A program made the position numbers and the translations under genes. Shown here in pieces: positions 5,734 to 13,015 of a DNA stretch of 13,015 bases. Positions within the stretch are counted from its first letter, which is position 1. Each line of letters opens with the position of its first letter. Origin of the DNA: an uncultured Moraxella sp. (lineage in GTDB: Bacteria > Pseudomonadota > Gammaproteobacteria > Pseudomonadales > Moraxellaceae); assembly GCA_937889485.1 (NCBI GenBank), contig CALAPG010000014.1, forward strand, positions 1 through 13,015, in the 5' to 3' direction. The notes beneath the pieces were generated by a model, which was given only the letters and a program-made list of their open reading frames with translations, was not told where the DNA came from and ran no database searches.

Positions 5734-8571
5734 TTAGTTGGGCTTGACTGCCACCAGTACCCGAATACTATCGGGGATGAGTGACAACTGCGTTAGGGCT
5801 TGTAATCCTTGTTCTTGCAAGCGTTTGAGCTGGTTAATTTCACTGTCTCGGACGTTTGGGTTGATAGATTGTAGGTATTGCAAGCGTTCAATTTCACGGT
5901 CATAGCGCTGGGTAAATACGCCTTTTGCCTGCTCACTCATGTCTTCGAGCTGGGTGTTTGCCAGTTCAACCGCTTGGTGATAACGCGCCTCAATGATATC
6001 TTTACGCGCTTTAATTACCTGTCTTGCACGGGTCTTGTCTAGACGCTGAATATGCGAGGCAATCATCTCGGGCGCAATTTTTTCACTAAAATCCGTGCCT
6101 TGCTGGCTCAAAAATACCCGAATCAACGGTTTTGGTAAATACGCAGGCAGATTGAGCAGTTTTGGTGCAATCGCTTCTACCCGAAAATTGACTTCTACCA
6201 ATACCAAACCTTCTGGCATGGCATTGCTCTTTAGAGTGGCAACCGTCGTGTTACCAAACGTGCCCGAATTAACCGTCTCAAAAATACTCTGCATCAGCGG
6301 ATGTTCATAGGTCATAAATGCCATGTCCTCACGCAGTAGCGCTTGGTCACGTTCAAAAGTTAGCGTCATGCCCTCTTCTGGCACCGCAAGCCCTTGTACT
6401 TGCACCTCATCACTTGGATGCAGCATCAACGAGCCATCTCGCTGTCCACTGTATTCCATGTTGATTGAAGACATAAACTGCTCAAACAACCTGGGTAGTC
6501 TATGGCTATCATCAAAATCTCGCATGGTATGGGCGATTTTGTTGGCAACACGCGGGCGACAAGAGTTGTATTCTAATAAGCGGTCACGACCTGCTTGCAT
6601 GGCAGCCTCAAGGGCTAACCGCTGTGTTTTTCCTTCACTCACCAACTGTGCCAGCGTCACCTCACCCTCTGTTTTACCTTCTAATATCGGTTTTAAATCC
6701 ACGATAAACTGCTCTTGTACCGTTTGCGCGGTTGGCGATATTTGGCTAAAAATATTCAGTGCTTCATTGTACCAGTGGTAAAGCCGCTCGGTGGCGGTTC
6801 CCTCAACATATGGCACATGAATGGTGATTTGATGCTGCTGCCCAATGCGATCAAGGCGCCCGATGCGCTGCTCTAGCGTATCAGGGTTGGCGGGCAAGTC
6901 AAAGAGTACCAAGTCACTGGCAAACTGAAAATTACGCCCTTCGGAGCCAATTTCAGAGGCAAGTAACACTTGTGCCCCTTCATAATCGGCAAAATATGCC
7001 GCTGCTTGGTCACGTTCAAGCAAGCTCATTTGTTCGGTAAAAATGGCGGTTTTGATGCCTGCATGCAAGCGCAGCACCGCCTCCAAGCTCTCTACAGTTG
7101 CACCACTTCGAGCAATCAGTAGCACTTTTTGGTGCTTTAAAGTGCTTTTTAGCAGCTCGATAAGCCAAGGCACACGCGGGTCTTGTTCAAGCCAACTACC
7201 ATCTGGCTGCAGCTCCTCGCTCCACAACTGCTCACGTAGCTTACCTTGGGTATGATAACTGGCTTGCCATGCGTCAGGTAGCGGCAACGGGTAGCCAATC
7301 GCGCGGCGACCTTGAAATCCAGAAATCAGCTCGGCAACGCTTTCACGGGTATTGCGAAACAATACCCGCCCTGTGCCATGGCGGTCTAATAGCTCATTGA
7401 TCGCACGGGCACGACCTTGCTCATCATCCGTAATATCATGCCCCAATAGCTGCTGAAGGGCGGATTTTTGATTGTCAGACAATGGCATATCACCCAATAA
7501 TACCTCCGCAATGGCGGCAGTTTGGGCAAAATTGTCTTCACTATCAATAAAATCATCTAGATCACTAAAGCGGTTGGGGTCAAGTAAACGTAAGCGCGCA
7601 AAATGACTTTCTAGTCCCAGTTGCTCTGGGGTGGCGGTCAGCAGTAATACGCCTGCGGTTTGCTTGGCAAGCATTTCGACCAGATCATATTTATCATTGC
7701 CGCCTTGTTCGCTATCCCAATGCAAATGATGTGCCTCATCGACCACCAGCAAGTCAAAACCTGCTTCTAAGGCTTTGTCGCGTAAATCTTCATGGTCAAG
7801 CAACAAGTCGACACTGGCAACAATCAGCTGTTCGGTCAAAAATGGATTTTGCTCGGGGTCATGCTCGGCAATCGCTGCAGTACGCACCAAATCAAAGATA
7901 GCAAATTCAAGATTAAAACGGCGGCGCAGCTCAATCATCCATTGGTACTGTAAGCTGTCTGGCACCAGCACCAACACCCGTTCTGCCTTACCTGTGGTTA
8001 GCTGTTGATGGATAATTAAGCCCGCTTCAATGGTTTTGCCCAGCCCCACTTCATCGGCTAATAGTACCCGCGGCGCGATGCGTTTGCCCACCTCGTGCGC
8101 AATATATAATTGATGCTCAATAATATCCACACGCGCGCCCATCAGGCCTCGTAGCGGGTGTGATGCCAAATACGCTTGCGTACGCAACAGCTCTTGGCGC
8201 AGTTCGTACCAATCATTTTGATGAATACGGCTTGCCAGTAAACGTTCTAGGGGTTTTGCCAAATTGATATTAGCAGCAAGGCGAGTTTCCATAATGGGAC
8301 GCTCATGCCCTTCTACATAATACCGAAACACCCCATTGGTTTCTTCAGCGCTTTGCACTTGATAAACTTGACCGTCTTGGTCGTGAATTGTATCACCCGT
8401 ATTAAAGGTCACGCGTGATAAGGGCGCCGAAGATTTGGCATAAACGCGCGTCTCTTCACTTTGTGGAAATAAAATATGCACACAGCGGTCATCGACCAAC
8501 ACCACGACGCCTAACCCTAATTCATTTTCTGTATCTGACAGATAACGTTGTCCAATCGCAAAATCAGTCAT
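5734..8571 (-). CDS. rapA: RNA polymerase-associated ATPase RapA (HepA), Swi2/Snf2 family
   Basis: RapA binds RNA polymerase and uses ATP hydrolysis to recycle stalled or post-termination polymerase. This copy has 945 residues (E. coli RapA has 968). In order: N-terminal Tudor-like region (about 1-110, starting FAIGQRYLSDTENELGLGVV), Swi2/Snf2 helicase lobe 1 with Walker A DEVGLGKT (173-180), DEAH (278-281) and TATP (312-315), lobe 2 with EIGSEGRNFQ (540-549) and QRIGRLDRIGQ (568-578), the motif V and VI positions, then the RapA C-terminal region to 945. All ATPase motifs are intact. TTAGGTGGT stands just before the ATG at 8571. It is the last gene of the dgkA-DUF72-rapA run, 58 bases after the DUF72 stop, and has a promoter of its own overlapping that stop. 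A strong terminator follows. Confidence 0.96.
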   Translation of the reverse strand: MTDFAIGQRYLSDTENELGLGVVVLVDDRCVHILFPQSEETRVYAKSSAPLSRVTFNTGDTIHDQDGQVYQVQSAEETNGVFRYYVEGHERPIMETRLAANINLAKPLERLLASRIHQNDWYELRQELLRTQAYLASHPLRGLMGARVDIIEHQLYIAHEVGKRIAPRVLLADEVGLGKTIEAGLIIHQQLTTGKAERVLVLVPDSLQYQWMIELRRRFNLEFAIFDLVRTAAIAEHDPEQNPFLTEQLIVASVDLLLDHEDLRDKALEAGFDLLVVDEAHHLHWDSEQGGNDKYDLVEMLAKQTAGVLLLTATPEQLGLESHFARLRLLDPNRFSDLDDFIDSEDNFAQTAAIAEVLLGDMPLSDNQKSALQQLLGHDITDDEQGRARAINELLDRHGTGRVLFRNTRESVAELISGFQGRRAIGYPLPLPDAWQASYHTQGKLREQLWSEELQPDGSWLEQDPRVPWLIELLKSTLKHQKVLLIARSGATVESLEAVLRLHAGIKTAIFTEQMSLLERDQAAAYFADYEGAQVLLASEIGSEGRNFQFASDLVLFDLPANPDTLEQRIGRLDRIGQQHQITIHVPYVEGTATERLYHWYNEALNIFSQISPTAQTVQEQFIVDLKPILEGKTEGEVTLAQLVSEGKTQRLALEAAMQAGRDRLLEYNSCRPRVANKIAHTMRDFDDSHRLPRLFEQFMSSINMEYSGQRDGSLMLHPSDEVQVQGLAVPEEGMTLTFERDQALLREDMAFMTYEHPLMQSIFETVNSGTFGNTTVATLKSNAMPEGLVLVEVNFRVEAIAPKLLNLPAYLPKPLIRVFLSQQGTDFSEKIAPEMIASHIQRLDKTRARQVIKARKDIIEARYHQAVELANTQLEDMSEQAKGVFTQRYDREIERLQYLQSINPNVRDSEINQLKRLQEQGLQALTQLSLIPDSIRVLVAVKPN

Positions 8572-8613
8572 ACCACCTAACCATACTTTTTAGCTTTTTG
8601 AAAAATTTAACCT

Positions 8614-8641
8614 TTTATAATAACAAAAATTACGTTTTCAA
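8614..8641 (-). promoter_or_regulatory. promoter for rapA
   Basis: On the minus strand TTGAAA (8641-8636), a 16-bp spacer and TATAAA (8619-8614) lie in an AT-rich stretch overlapping the end of the DUF72 gene. Transcription would start near 8607, about 36 bases before the rapA start codon. Confidence 0.5.
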
Positions 8642-9439
8642 GATATCTATTTTATGCACGGGCATGTCAAGTTGGGCAAGGGCGCGCGCTAGCGTGGCAA
8701 TGTTATAGACGGCATGTCCTTTTACGGTATTTTCAAAAAAAATATACAGCTGGTCAAAGTGGTTTTTTTGATTGGCAATTGTTTGTGCCCATGCTTGCAT
8801 TTCAGTGTCGTTATAACGATAATCATGGCGCTCTGCTGCCGAATGCGCGTCCCACCAATTCACATTTTTGCCATGTAGCCGCAAATAGCCCGTGCGATTG
8901 GTAAAAATTAATCGACTTGGCGGCAAACCTGCTATGTCAGGATAGTCCACACTACACCAACTCAAACCTTGCTGACTAAAGCTTGCATAAACTTGGGCAA
9001 TGTGCCAACTTTCATGGCGAAATTCAATGGCAATGGGCAAACCTGCAAACCAACTCACCAAATTTGCCAAGTATTGGCGATGGGCAAGGGTTCTATCAAA
9101 CCCATGAGGAAACTGAATTAACAAACTTGCCAAACAATCTGCAGCCAGTATAGGCGTGATTGCTTGCAAAAAAGCAGCCGCACTCTCTGCTGTTGCCGTT
9201 AAACGGTGGCTAAAATCTTGGTGCAGCTTAATAGCAAATTTGACCCGACCTTGCGACTTATTGACCATCCCTGCAAATGCTTTTTGTCCAAGTGGTGCAT
9301 AAAAGCTACTATTAATCTCCACCGCAGAATAGTGACGGCTGTACGCAGCTAAAAAGTCTGTTTTTTTGGTGGTGGCAGGGTACAACACCCCCAATAAATC
9401 AGGATCACTATAGCCCCCTGTTCCCAAATATATCGTCAT
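8630..9439 (-). CDS. DUF72 family protein (YecE-like)
   Basis: A 269-residue cytoplasmic protein of the DUF72 (YecE) family, a TIM-barrel-like fold of unknown activity. Family marks visible: the opening IYLGTGGYSDPDLLGVLYP, the HYSAVEINSSFYAPLG strand, KFAIKLHQDFSHR, the LIQFPHGF segment, LPIAIEFRHESW, WCSVDYPDIAGLPPS, and GYLRLHGKNVNWW followed later by LYIFFENTVKGHAVYNIATLAR, which correspond to the conserved strands and the conserved EFRH, RxHG and FNNxxxGxA-like motifs. The start is supported by CAGGTG nine bases upstream. It lies 46 bases after dgkA on the same strand and 58 bases before rapA, so the three may be one transcript. The family has been discussed in connection with nucleic acids or sugar-like substrates, but nothing here fixes a function. 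Confidence 0.9.
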   Translation of the reverse strand: MTIYLGTGGYSDPDLLGVLYPATTKKTDFLAAYSRHYSAVEINSSFYAPLGQKAFAGMVNKSQGRVKFAIKLHQDFSHRLTATAESAAAFLQAITPILAADCLASLLIQFPHGFDRTLAHRQYLANLVSWFAGLPIAIEFRHESWHIAQVYASFSQQGLSWCSVDYPDIAGLPPSRLIFTNRTGYLRLHGKNVNWWDAHSAAERHDYRYNDTEMQAWAQTIANQKNHFDQLYIFFENTVKGHAVYNIATLARALAQLDMPVHKIDILKT

Positions 9440-9485
9440 TTTTCAACACCTGTGTGACATCCAATCAAAGGATTAAGCCGCTCGT

Positions 9486-9944
9486 CTAAACCACAGAATA
9501 AATAGCCATGACCCATAAAATCAATAACATCATCAATGCCAAAAATTGCGCCGCCGAACCAACGTCTTTGCCAATCTTAGCAAGCGGATGGCGCTCGGTT
9601 GAGGTGTGGTCAATGGACGCCTCAATCCCTGTATTAAATAGCTCCACCACCAAAGAGAAAAAAGAGGCAAACACCAGTAGCATTTTAATGGTGAGTAAAA
9701 AAGGCATCGCCATAATCACTACCAACAGCACCGCATTAAGCCAAGTGACCTGACGAAAAGCCGCCTCGTGTCGGTATGCTGCTACCAAACCGTCTTTAGA
9801 ATAGCCCGCCGCATTAATAATACGTTTAAACCCAGTCTTGCCCTTGCTTTGGGCAGCATAGCCGCTTAGATGGCTATCATTGCTCGTCGCCTTACTTGGT
9901 GAAGGCAACTTAGAATCAGGTGAAGTCATCGTCGTTTTCAACAT
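9486..9944 (-). CDS. dgkA: diacylglycerol kinase DgkA with N-terminal extension
   Basis: Small inner-membrane enzyme that phosphorylates diacylglycerol with ATP to phosphatidic acid, recycling the lipid left from periplasmic glucan or envelope modification. Residues 37-152 match the family from TGFKRIINAAGYSKDGLVAAYRHEAAFRQ onward. The active-site pattern ExxNxxxE is E101, N104, E108 in VVELFNTGIEASIDH, and KDVGSAA (127-133) follows in the usual place. Three membrane helices are expected, about 67-85, 87-107 and 130-150. The first 36 residues are a Ser/Lys/Pro-rich extension not present in the 122-residue E. coli enzyme. Met1 (9944) and Met6 (9929) are both possible starts and neither has a good ribosome site, so part of the extension may be an artefact. 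First gene of the dgkA-DUF72-rapA run, divergent from bioB. Confidence 0.93.
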   Translation of the reverse strand: MLKTTMTSPDSKLPSPSKATSNDSHLSGYAAQSKGKTGFKRIINAAGYSKDGLVAAYRHEAAFRQVTWLNAVLLVVIMAMPFLLTIKMLLVFASFFSLVVELFNTGIEASIDHTSTERHPLAKIGKDVGSAAQFLALMMLLILWVMAIYSVV

Positions 9945-9999
9945 GAATAAAATTAGTTAATTTTAACACAAATTTTGCAAAATCATGCGACGCTAACTA

Positions 10000-10009
10000 T
10001 TGTTAACAA
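10000..10009. promoter_or_regulatory. short palindrome in the dgkA/bioB spacer
   Basis: TTGTTAACAA is a perfect 10-bp palindrome flanked by TA and ATA. Sites with TTGT and ACAA ends are used by the biotin repressor BirA in other gammaproteobacteria, but there the two halves are far apart, so this assignment is only a guess. Confidence 0.2.
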
Positions 10010-10026
10010 ATATTACCACCCACCCT

Positions 10027-10051
10027 TGTGAGAGGTACTGTGAGAGGTACT
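10027..10051. repeat. tandem duplication of 12 bp upstream of bioB
   Basis: Two exact adjacent copies of TGTGAGAGGTAC (10027-10038 and 10039-10050) plus one further T. It sits 27 bases before the proposed bioB -35 box, in the divergent spacer. It may be a recent slippage duplication or a doubled binding site. Confidence 0.6.
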
Positions 10052-10077
10052 AACAATGGGGTTTGGTTAAAATTCAC

Positions 10078-10106
10078 TTTAGAGCAGGGTTATTTTTTGA
10101 TATGAT
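10078..10106 (+). promoter_or_regulatory. promoter of bioBF
   Basis: TTTAGA (10078-10083), a 17-bp spacer and TATGAT (10101-10106). Transcription would start near 10113, giving a short leader of about 33 nt before the bioB ATG. Confidence 0.55.
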
Positions 10107-10145
10107 GAAACCTCACTTATCGTTTTAATTGGAAGTTTTGACGTC

Positions 10146-11207
10146 ATGGCTGACTTATTGTCTATTCAAACACCCGCAAAAACCACAACCTGCGCCCCAT
10201 CTCGACCCACTCGTGAACAAATCCAAACTTGGTTTGACTTACCCCTCATGGATCTACTGCTGCAAGCCCAAACCAAGCTACGTGAGCATTTTCCCCCAAA
10301 TAGCGTACAGGTTAGTACCTTACTCTCCATCAAAACGGGTAACTGTCCAGAAGATTGTGGCTACTGCTCACAATCGGGGCACCATAGCACCGAGTTACAA
10401 GCCGAGAAAAAAATAGAAGTTGCCAAAGCCATTGAAGAAGCCAAAAAAGCCAAAGCCAGTGGTTCCAGCCGCTTTTGTATGGGGGCAGCTTGGAAACATC
10501 CCCACGACCGTGATATGCCGTATGTGGTTGAACTCATTAAAGAAGTCAAAGCCTTGGGGTTAGAAACCTGTATGACATTGGGCATGCTCACAGGCAACCA
10601 AGCCCAAACCTTAGCCGATGCAGGACTTGACTACTACAACCATAACCTAGATACCTCAAGAGATTATTACTGCAAAATCGTCAGTACCCGCAGTTATGAT
10701 GACCGCTTAGACACTTTAGATAATGTGAGAAAGGCGGGCATCAATGTCTGCTCAGGTGGCATCATTGGTATGGGAGAAAGCCGTGATGACCGTATTAATC
10801 TACTATTCGAGCTTGCCAACCTACCCACCCCACCCGAGTCTGTGCCAATTAACATGCTGGTGCCCATTGACGGTACGCCCATTGCCGATGAACTACAAGG
10901 GACGCGCTTGCCAATCCTTGAATGGATACGCACCATTGCCGTAACCCGTCTTGCCTGCCCTACCAGTTATGTGCGGATTGCCGCAGGGCGTGAGGGCTTG
11001 AGCGATACCGAGCAAGCCATGCTATTTATGGCAGGCGCCAATTCATTTTTTTATGGTGATCGCCTGCTTACTACCGACAATGCTACTACCAACCAAGATG
11101 ATCAACTCATTGCTGAATTGGGGCTGATAGTAGAAAAAGCCGAACCCAAACAAATCCCCGTGACCAATGCGGTGAGTGGTCGGATTGGGAGTTTGGCGGT
11201 TATCTAG
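10146..11207 (+). CDS. bioB: biotin synthase BioB
   Basis: Radical SAM enzyme that inserts sulfur into dethiobiotin to form biotin, the last step of the pathway. The [4Fe-4S] cysteines are C67, C71 and C74 in [13 protein letters not shown]. The ligands of the second, sulfur-donating [2Fe-2S] cluster are present: C111 (SRFCMGAAW), C142 (LETCMTLG), C202 (INVCSGG) and R277 ([10 protein letters not shown]). YNHNLDTS and the substrate-region motif [12 protein letters not shown] are also typical. At 353 residues it is of usual length; the N-terminus is about 14 residues longer than in E. coli and three residues are inserted just before the IRTIAVTRL helix. The ATG at 10146 has GGAAG ten bases upstream. 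bioF follows with a 1-base overlap. No bioA, bioC or bioD is in the window. Confidence 0.98.
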   Translation: MADLLSIQTPAKTTTCAPSRPTREQIQTWFDLPLMDLLLQAQTKLREHFPPNSVQVSTLLSIKTGNCPEDCGYCSQSGHHSTELQAEKKIEVAKAIEEAKKAKASGSSRFCMGAAWKHPHDRDMPYVVELIKEVKALGLETCMTLGMLTGNQAQTLADAGLDYYNHNLDTSRDYYCKIVSTRSYDDRLDTLDNVRKAGINVCSGGIIGMGESRDDRINLLFELANLPTPPESVPINMLVPIDGTPIADELQGTRLPILEWIRTIAVTRLACPTSYVRIAAGREGLSDTEQAMLFMAGANSFFYGDRLLTTDNATTNQDDQLIAELGLIVEKAEPKQIPVTNAVSGRIGSLAVI

Positions 11208-12367
11208 TGCTAACCCATTTCCCTATTAAGCCGCTATTAGCGGAGCAGCGTGACCAAGGTCGTTACCGTGAGCTCACCTGTGTCGAAACAGGTGTAACGC
11301 CTACCATCCAAGTAGACGGCAAAACCTACGTCAACTTTGCTAGCAATGACTATCTAGGACTTGCCACTGAGCCTGCTTTGTCACAAGCTTTGATACAAGC
11401 AAGCCAGCAGCATCCCCAAATAGGCAGTGGGGCATCGCACCTTATTACAGGGCATAGTATCTATCATGACCAACTTGCCAATACCCTTGCCCAAGCAGCA
11501 GGCTATGACAAAGCGCTAACCTTTAGCACGGGGTATATGGCAAATGTAGCGATTTTGCAAGCGCTATGCAGCAAAGATACGGTAATTTTTAGTGATAAAC
11601 TCAATCATGCCTCAATCGTTGATGGCACGATTTTAAGCCGTGCTAAGGTTGTGAGATTTGCCCATCGTGACTATACCAGTCTTGAAAAGCGCCTACAACA
11701 CACCACAAACGCCCAAAAACTGATCATCACTGACCATATCTTTAGCATGGATGGCACCATCGCAGATTTGCGCCAACTCGCGCAGCTTGCCAAGTATTAT
11801 GAGGCGGCACTGGTGATTGATGATGCCCATGGCTTTGGCTTGCCCTACCAAGCTTACAAAGATGACCCTTTGCTGCCAAAAGCGGATATTTATATGGGTA
11901 CGCTTGGTAAAGCCATTGGTACTAGTGGGGCATTTGTGGCAGGTTCGCCAACGTTGATTGAGTATCTCATTAATACCGCACGCCCTTATATTTATACCAC
12001 CGCGATGCCGCCCATACTTGCCCGTGTCACCACAGCGGCGGTTAACCTTGCTATGACAGATACCAACCGAAGCCAGCAATTAATAAATAATATTCGTCAA
12101 TTATCCGAAGGTTTAAGCGCGCAAGGCTGGCAAGTGGGAATAGATGACGAACCCATTAAGACAGCGATTATTCCTGTCATGATTGGCGATAATGCCCAAG
12201 CCGTAGCACTGGCAGCTCAGCTAAAAGCACAAGGTTTTTGGGTATCTGCCATTCGTCCGCCCACCGTACCTGTGGGGACGGCGCGTTTACGCTTTTGTGT
12301 AAGTAGCGTGCACACTCCCCAGCAGATTGGGGCGTTATTAGCGGTCATGCAAAATTTGATCGTCTAA
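11207..12367 (+). CDS. bioF: 8-amino-7-oxononanoate synthase BioF
   Basis: PLP enzyme of the alpha-oxoamine synthase family that condenses pimeloyl-ACP (or CoA) with L-alanine to 8-amino-7-oxononanoate, the first ring-precursor step of biotin synthesis. At 386 residues it matches the family. Visible marks: NFASNDYLGLA (44-54), GSGASHLITGH (73-83), the PLP-stacking His in KLNHAS (H134), VIDDAHGFG with D205 and H208, and the Schiff-base lysine K235 in GTLGKAIGTSGAFV. The start is GTG at 11207-11209, which shares its first base with the bioB TAG stop, so translation is probably coupled; GGCGGTTATCTA precedes it. No obvious terminator follows, and hemJ begins 84 bases downstream, so some read-through into hemJ is possible. 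Confidence 0.97.
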   Translation: MLTHFPIKPLLAEQRDQGRYRELTCVETGVTPTIQVDGKTYVNFASNDYLGLATEPALSQALIQASQQHPQIGSGASHLITGHSIYHDQLANTLAQAAGYDKALTFSTGYMANVAILQALCSKDTVIFSDKLNHASIVDGTILSRAKVVRFAHRDYTSLEKRLQHTTNAQKLIITDHIFSMDGTIADLRQLAQLAKYYEAALVIDDAHGFGLPYQAYKDDPLLPKADIYMGTLGKAIGTSGAFVAGSPTLIEYLINTARPYIYTTAMPPILARVTTAAVNLAMTDTNRSQQLINNIRQLSEGLSAQGWQVGIDDEPIKTAIIPVMIGDNAQAVALAAQLKAQGFWVSAIRPPTVPVGTARLRFCVSSVHTPQQIGALLAVMQNLIV

Positions 12368-12387
12368 GTCTATGCAGCTAAGTCCAT
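12364..12387 (+). repeat. imperfect direct repeat at the bioF end
   Basis: CTAAGTCTAT (12364-12373) and CTAAGTCCAT (12378-12387) match at nine of ten bases with a period of 14. The first copy contains the bioF stop codon; the second runs into the region where a hemJ -35 would be. Confidence 0.4.
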
Positions 12388-12400
12388 CTAGCAATCTTTA

Positions 12401-12409
12401 TGCTACAAT
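12401..12409 (+). promoter_or_regulatory. extended -10 promoter of hemJ
   Basis: TG, one base, then TACAAT (12404-12409) give an extended -10 (TGnTACAAT) without a good -35. Transcription would start near 12416, about 36 bases before hemJ. Confidence 0.5.
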
Positions 12410-12451
12410 GACCATTGACACATAAGGGCACACAATAACCACTAAGGGCTA

Positions 12452-12898
12452 ATGATGAGTGACTATTTTTTATGGTTTAAGGCATGGCACGTGATTTCGT
12501 TGGTATGCTGGTTTGCGGCTATTTTTTATTTACCTCGATTATTTGTTTACCATGCCATGAGTGAGGATGCCGTCAGTCAAGATCGCTTTGCCTTGATGGA
12601 GCGAAAACTTTACCGCGGCATCATGACCCCTGCCATGATTGCCACATGGATTTTTGGGCTATGCATGTTATTGCCTAATTGGGCTGCTTATAAGACCCAG
12701 ATATGGCTACATATTAAACTCACCTTGGTGGTGGGCTTGACCATTTATCACTTTGTGTGTGGTCATTTTCGCTTACAACTGATCCAAAACCCCCATTACA
12801 AAACCCACGTATTTTGGCGCTGGTTTAATGAGATTCCCGTATTTATTTTGATTGCGGTAGTGATTTTGGTGATAGTCAAACCCCAATTTGGCGGTTAG
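12452..12898 (+). CDS. hemJ: protoporphyrinogen IX oxidase HemJ
   Basis: Membrane protein that oxidises protoporphyrinogen IX to protoporphyrin IX in haem synthesis, the form used by many proteobacteria that lack HemG and HemY. 148 residues with four hydrophobic segments, about 13-31, 57-75, 84-104 and 126-144. Family marks: KAWHVISLVCWFAAIFYLPRLFVYH with H13 and an invariant-looking Arg29, the basic segment MERKLYRGIMTPAM, and WLHIKLTLVVGLTIYH with K89; the His in helix 1 and Lys in helix 3 are conserved and linked to haem binding and activity. Two ATG codons are adjacent: AAGGG at 12444-12448 is three bases from the first and six from the second, so the second (12455) is the more likely start. 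It follows the biotin genes by 84 bases but seems to have its own promoter. Confidence 0.93.
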   Translation: MMSDYFLWFKAWHVISLVCWFAAIFYLPRLFVYHAMSEDAVSQDRFALMERKLYRGIMTPAMIATWIFGLCMLLPNWAAYKTQIWLHIKLTLVVGLTIYHFVCGHFRLQLIQNPHYKTHVFWRWFNEIPVFILIAVVILVIVKPQFGG

Positions 12899-12931
12899 GT
12901 GAACGGGGGTTGGGGTGGGGGCACCTAATCC
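12893..12931 (+). terminator. hairpin with G-rich loop over the hemJ stop codon
   Basis: GGTTAGGTG (12893-12901) pairs with CACCTAATCC (12922-12931) over 9 bp with one bulged T. The 20-nt loop holds three G-runs of five, four and five. The 5' arm contains the hemJ TAG. No T-tract follows; four CCTAA-like units continue to about 12947. It may end or protect the hemJ transcript, since the next gene is convergent, but it is not a standard terminator. Confidence 0.4.
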
Positions 12932-12945
12932 CTAACCTAAACCTA

Positions 12946-13015
12946 TTAACGCTGCTGCAAGGCAATGTCATACTGACGGCGCAACCACCACCGCGATAAA
13001 CGGTCATAATCATCG
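12946..13015 (-). CDS. C-terminal end of an unidentified gene, cut by window edge
   Basis: The minus frame is open from the right edge to TAA at 12948-12946, giving 22 residues: DDYDRLSRWW then LRRQYDIALQQR. The peptide is charged and helix-like, and the frame is convergent with hemJ, which fits a real gene end. Too little is present to name a family. Confidence 0.45.
   Translation of the reverse strand, partial: DDYDRLSRWWLRRQYDIALQQR

Noticed and set aside
6095..8008. Several plus-strand frames opposite rapA
   Set aside because: Shadow frames rich in Ser and Cys; rapA motifs are complete over the whole length.
10000..10009. Calling TTGTTAACAA a BirA operator
   Set aside because: Known BirA operators have two half-sites separated by about 15 bases; only a compact palindrome is seen, so it is listed as a weak site only.
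11693..12079. 128-codon minus frame opposite bioF
   Set aside because: Shadow of bioF, which has all PLP-enzyme motifs in the plus frame.
12902..12921. Canonical G-quadruplex in the hemJ downstream loop
   Set aside because: Only three G-runs of three or more are present; four are needed for a standard intramolecular three-tetrad quadruplex.
1..13015. Defence island, mobile element, CRISPR or biosynthetic cluster
   Set aside because: No transposase, integrase, repeat array, toxin-antitoxin pair or defence domain is seen; nearly all genes are recognisable housekeeping genes.

Overview
The window reads as ordinary chromosomal DNA of a gammaproteobacterium of the Moraxellaceae (Moraxella/Psychrobacter/Acinetobacter type). 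This is inferred from moderate GC, from gene content (HemJ in place of HemG/HemY, RapA, a cyclic-nucleotide-binding/CBS/DUF294 protein beside a DnaQ-like exonuclease) and from the style of the proteins; no 16S or other marker is present, so genus is not fixed. There are eleven gene calls: nine complete or nearly certain genes plus two genes cut by the window edges. No rRNA, tRNA, insertion sequence, integrase, CRISPR array or phage gene was seen.

Layout. 1-1237 (-): 5' part of dacB (PBP4), cut by the left edge. 1238-1682: AT-rich divergent spacer with a terminator-like hairpin in the dacB leader, an extended -10 promoter and two leader hairpins for the next gene. 1683-2414 (+): Ala/Ser/Thr-rich lipoprotein of unknown function. 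2415-2512: convergent spacer with a strong 10-bp hairpin. 5071-2513 (-): two-gene operon, cNMP-binding/CBS/DUF294 nucleotidyltransferase-like protein followed 21 nt later by a DEDDh 3'-5' exonuclease. 5072-5327: divergent spacer with a good promoter and a near-perfect 21-bp palindrome. 5328-5537 (+): 69-residue two-helix membrane protein with a TTG start. 5664-5695: bidirectional terminator. 9944-5734 (-): dgkA, a DUF72 protein and rapA, closely spaced, with an additional promoter for rapA. 9945-10145: divergent spacer with a 12-bp tandem duplication and the bioB promoter. 10146-12367 (+): bioB-bioF overlapping by one base. 12452-12898 (+): hemJ with its own extended -10. The right end holds a G-rich hairpin and the last 22 codons of an unidentified minus-strand gene.

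Functional sense: envelope maintenance (dacB, dgkA, lipoprotein, small membrane protein), cofactor synthesis (last and first-of-the-ring-forming biotin steps bioB and bioF; haem step hemJ), and nucleic-acid handling (RapA recycling RNA polymerase, DnaQ-like exonuclease). The biotin operon is partial: bioA, bioC, bioD and bioH are not in the window.

I found no convincing undescribed multi-gene system. The items most worth a second look are small: the 21-bp palindrome at 5211-5231, the tandem duplication next to the bioB promoter, the terminator-like hairpin between any dacB promoter and its start codon, the G-rich hairpin over the hemJ stop codon, and the uncharacterised lipoprotein.
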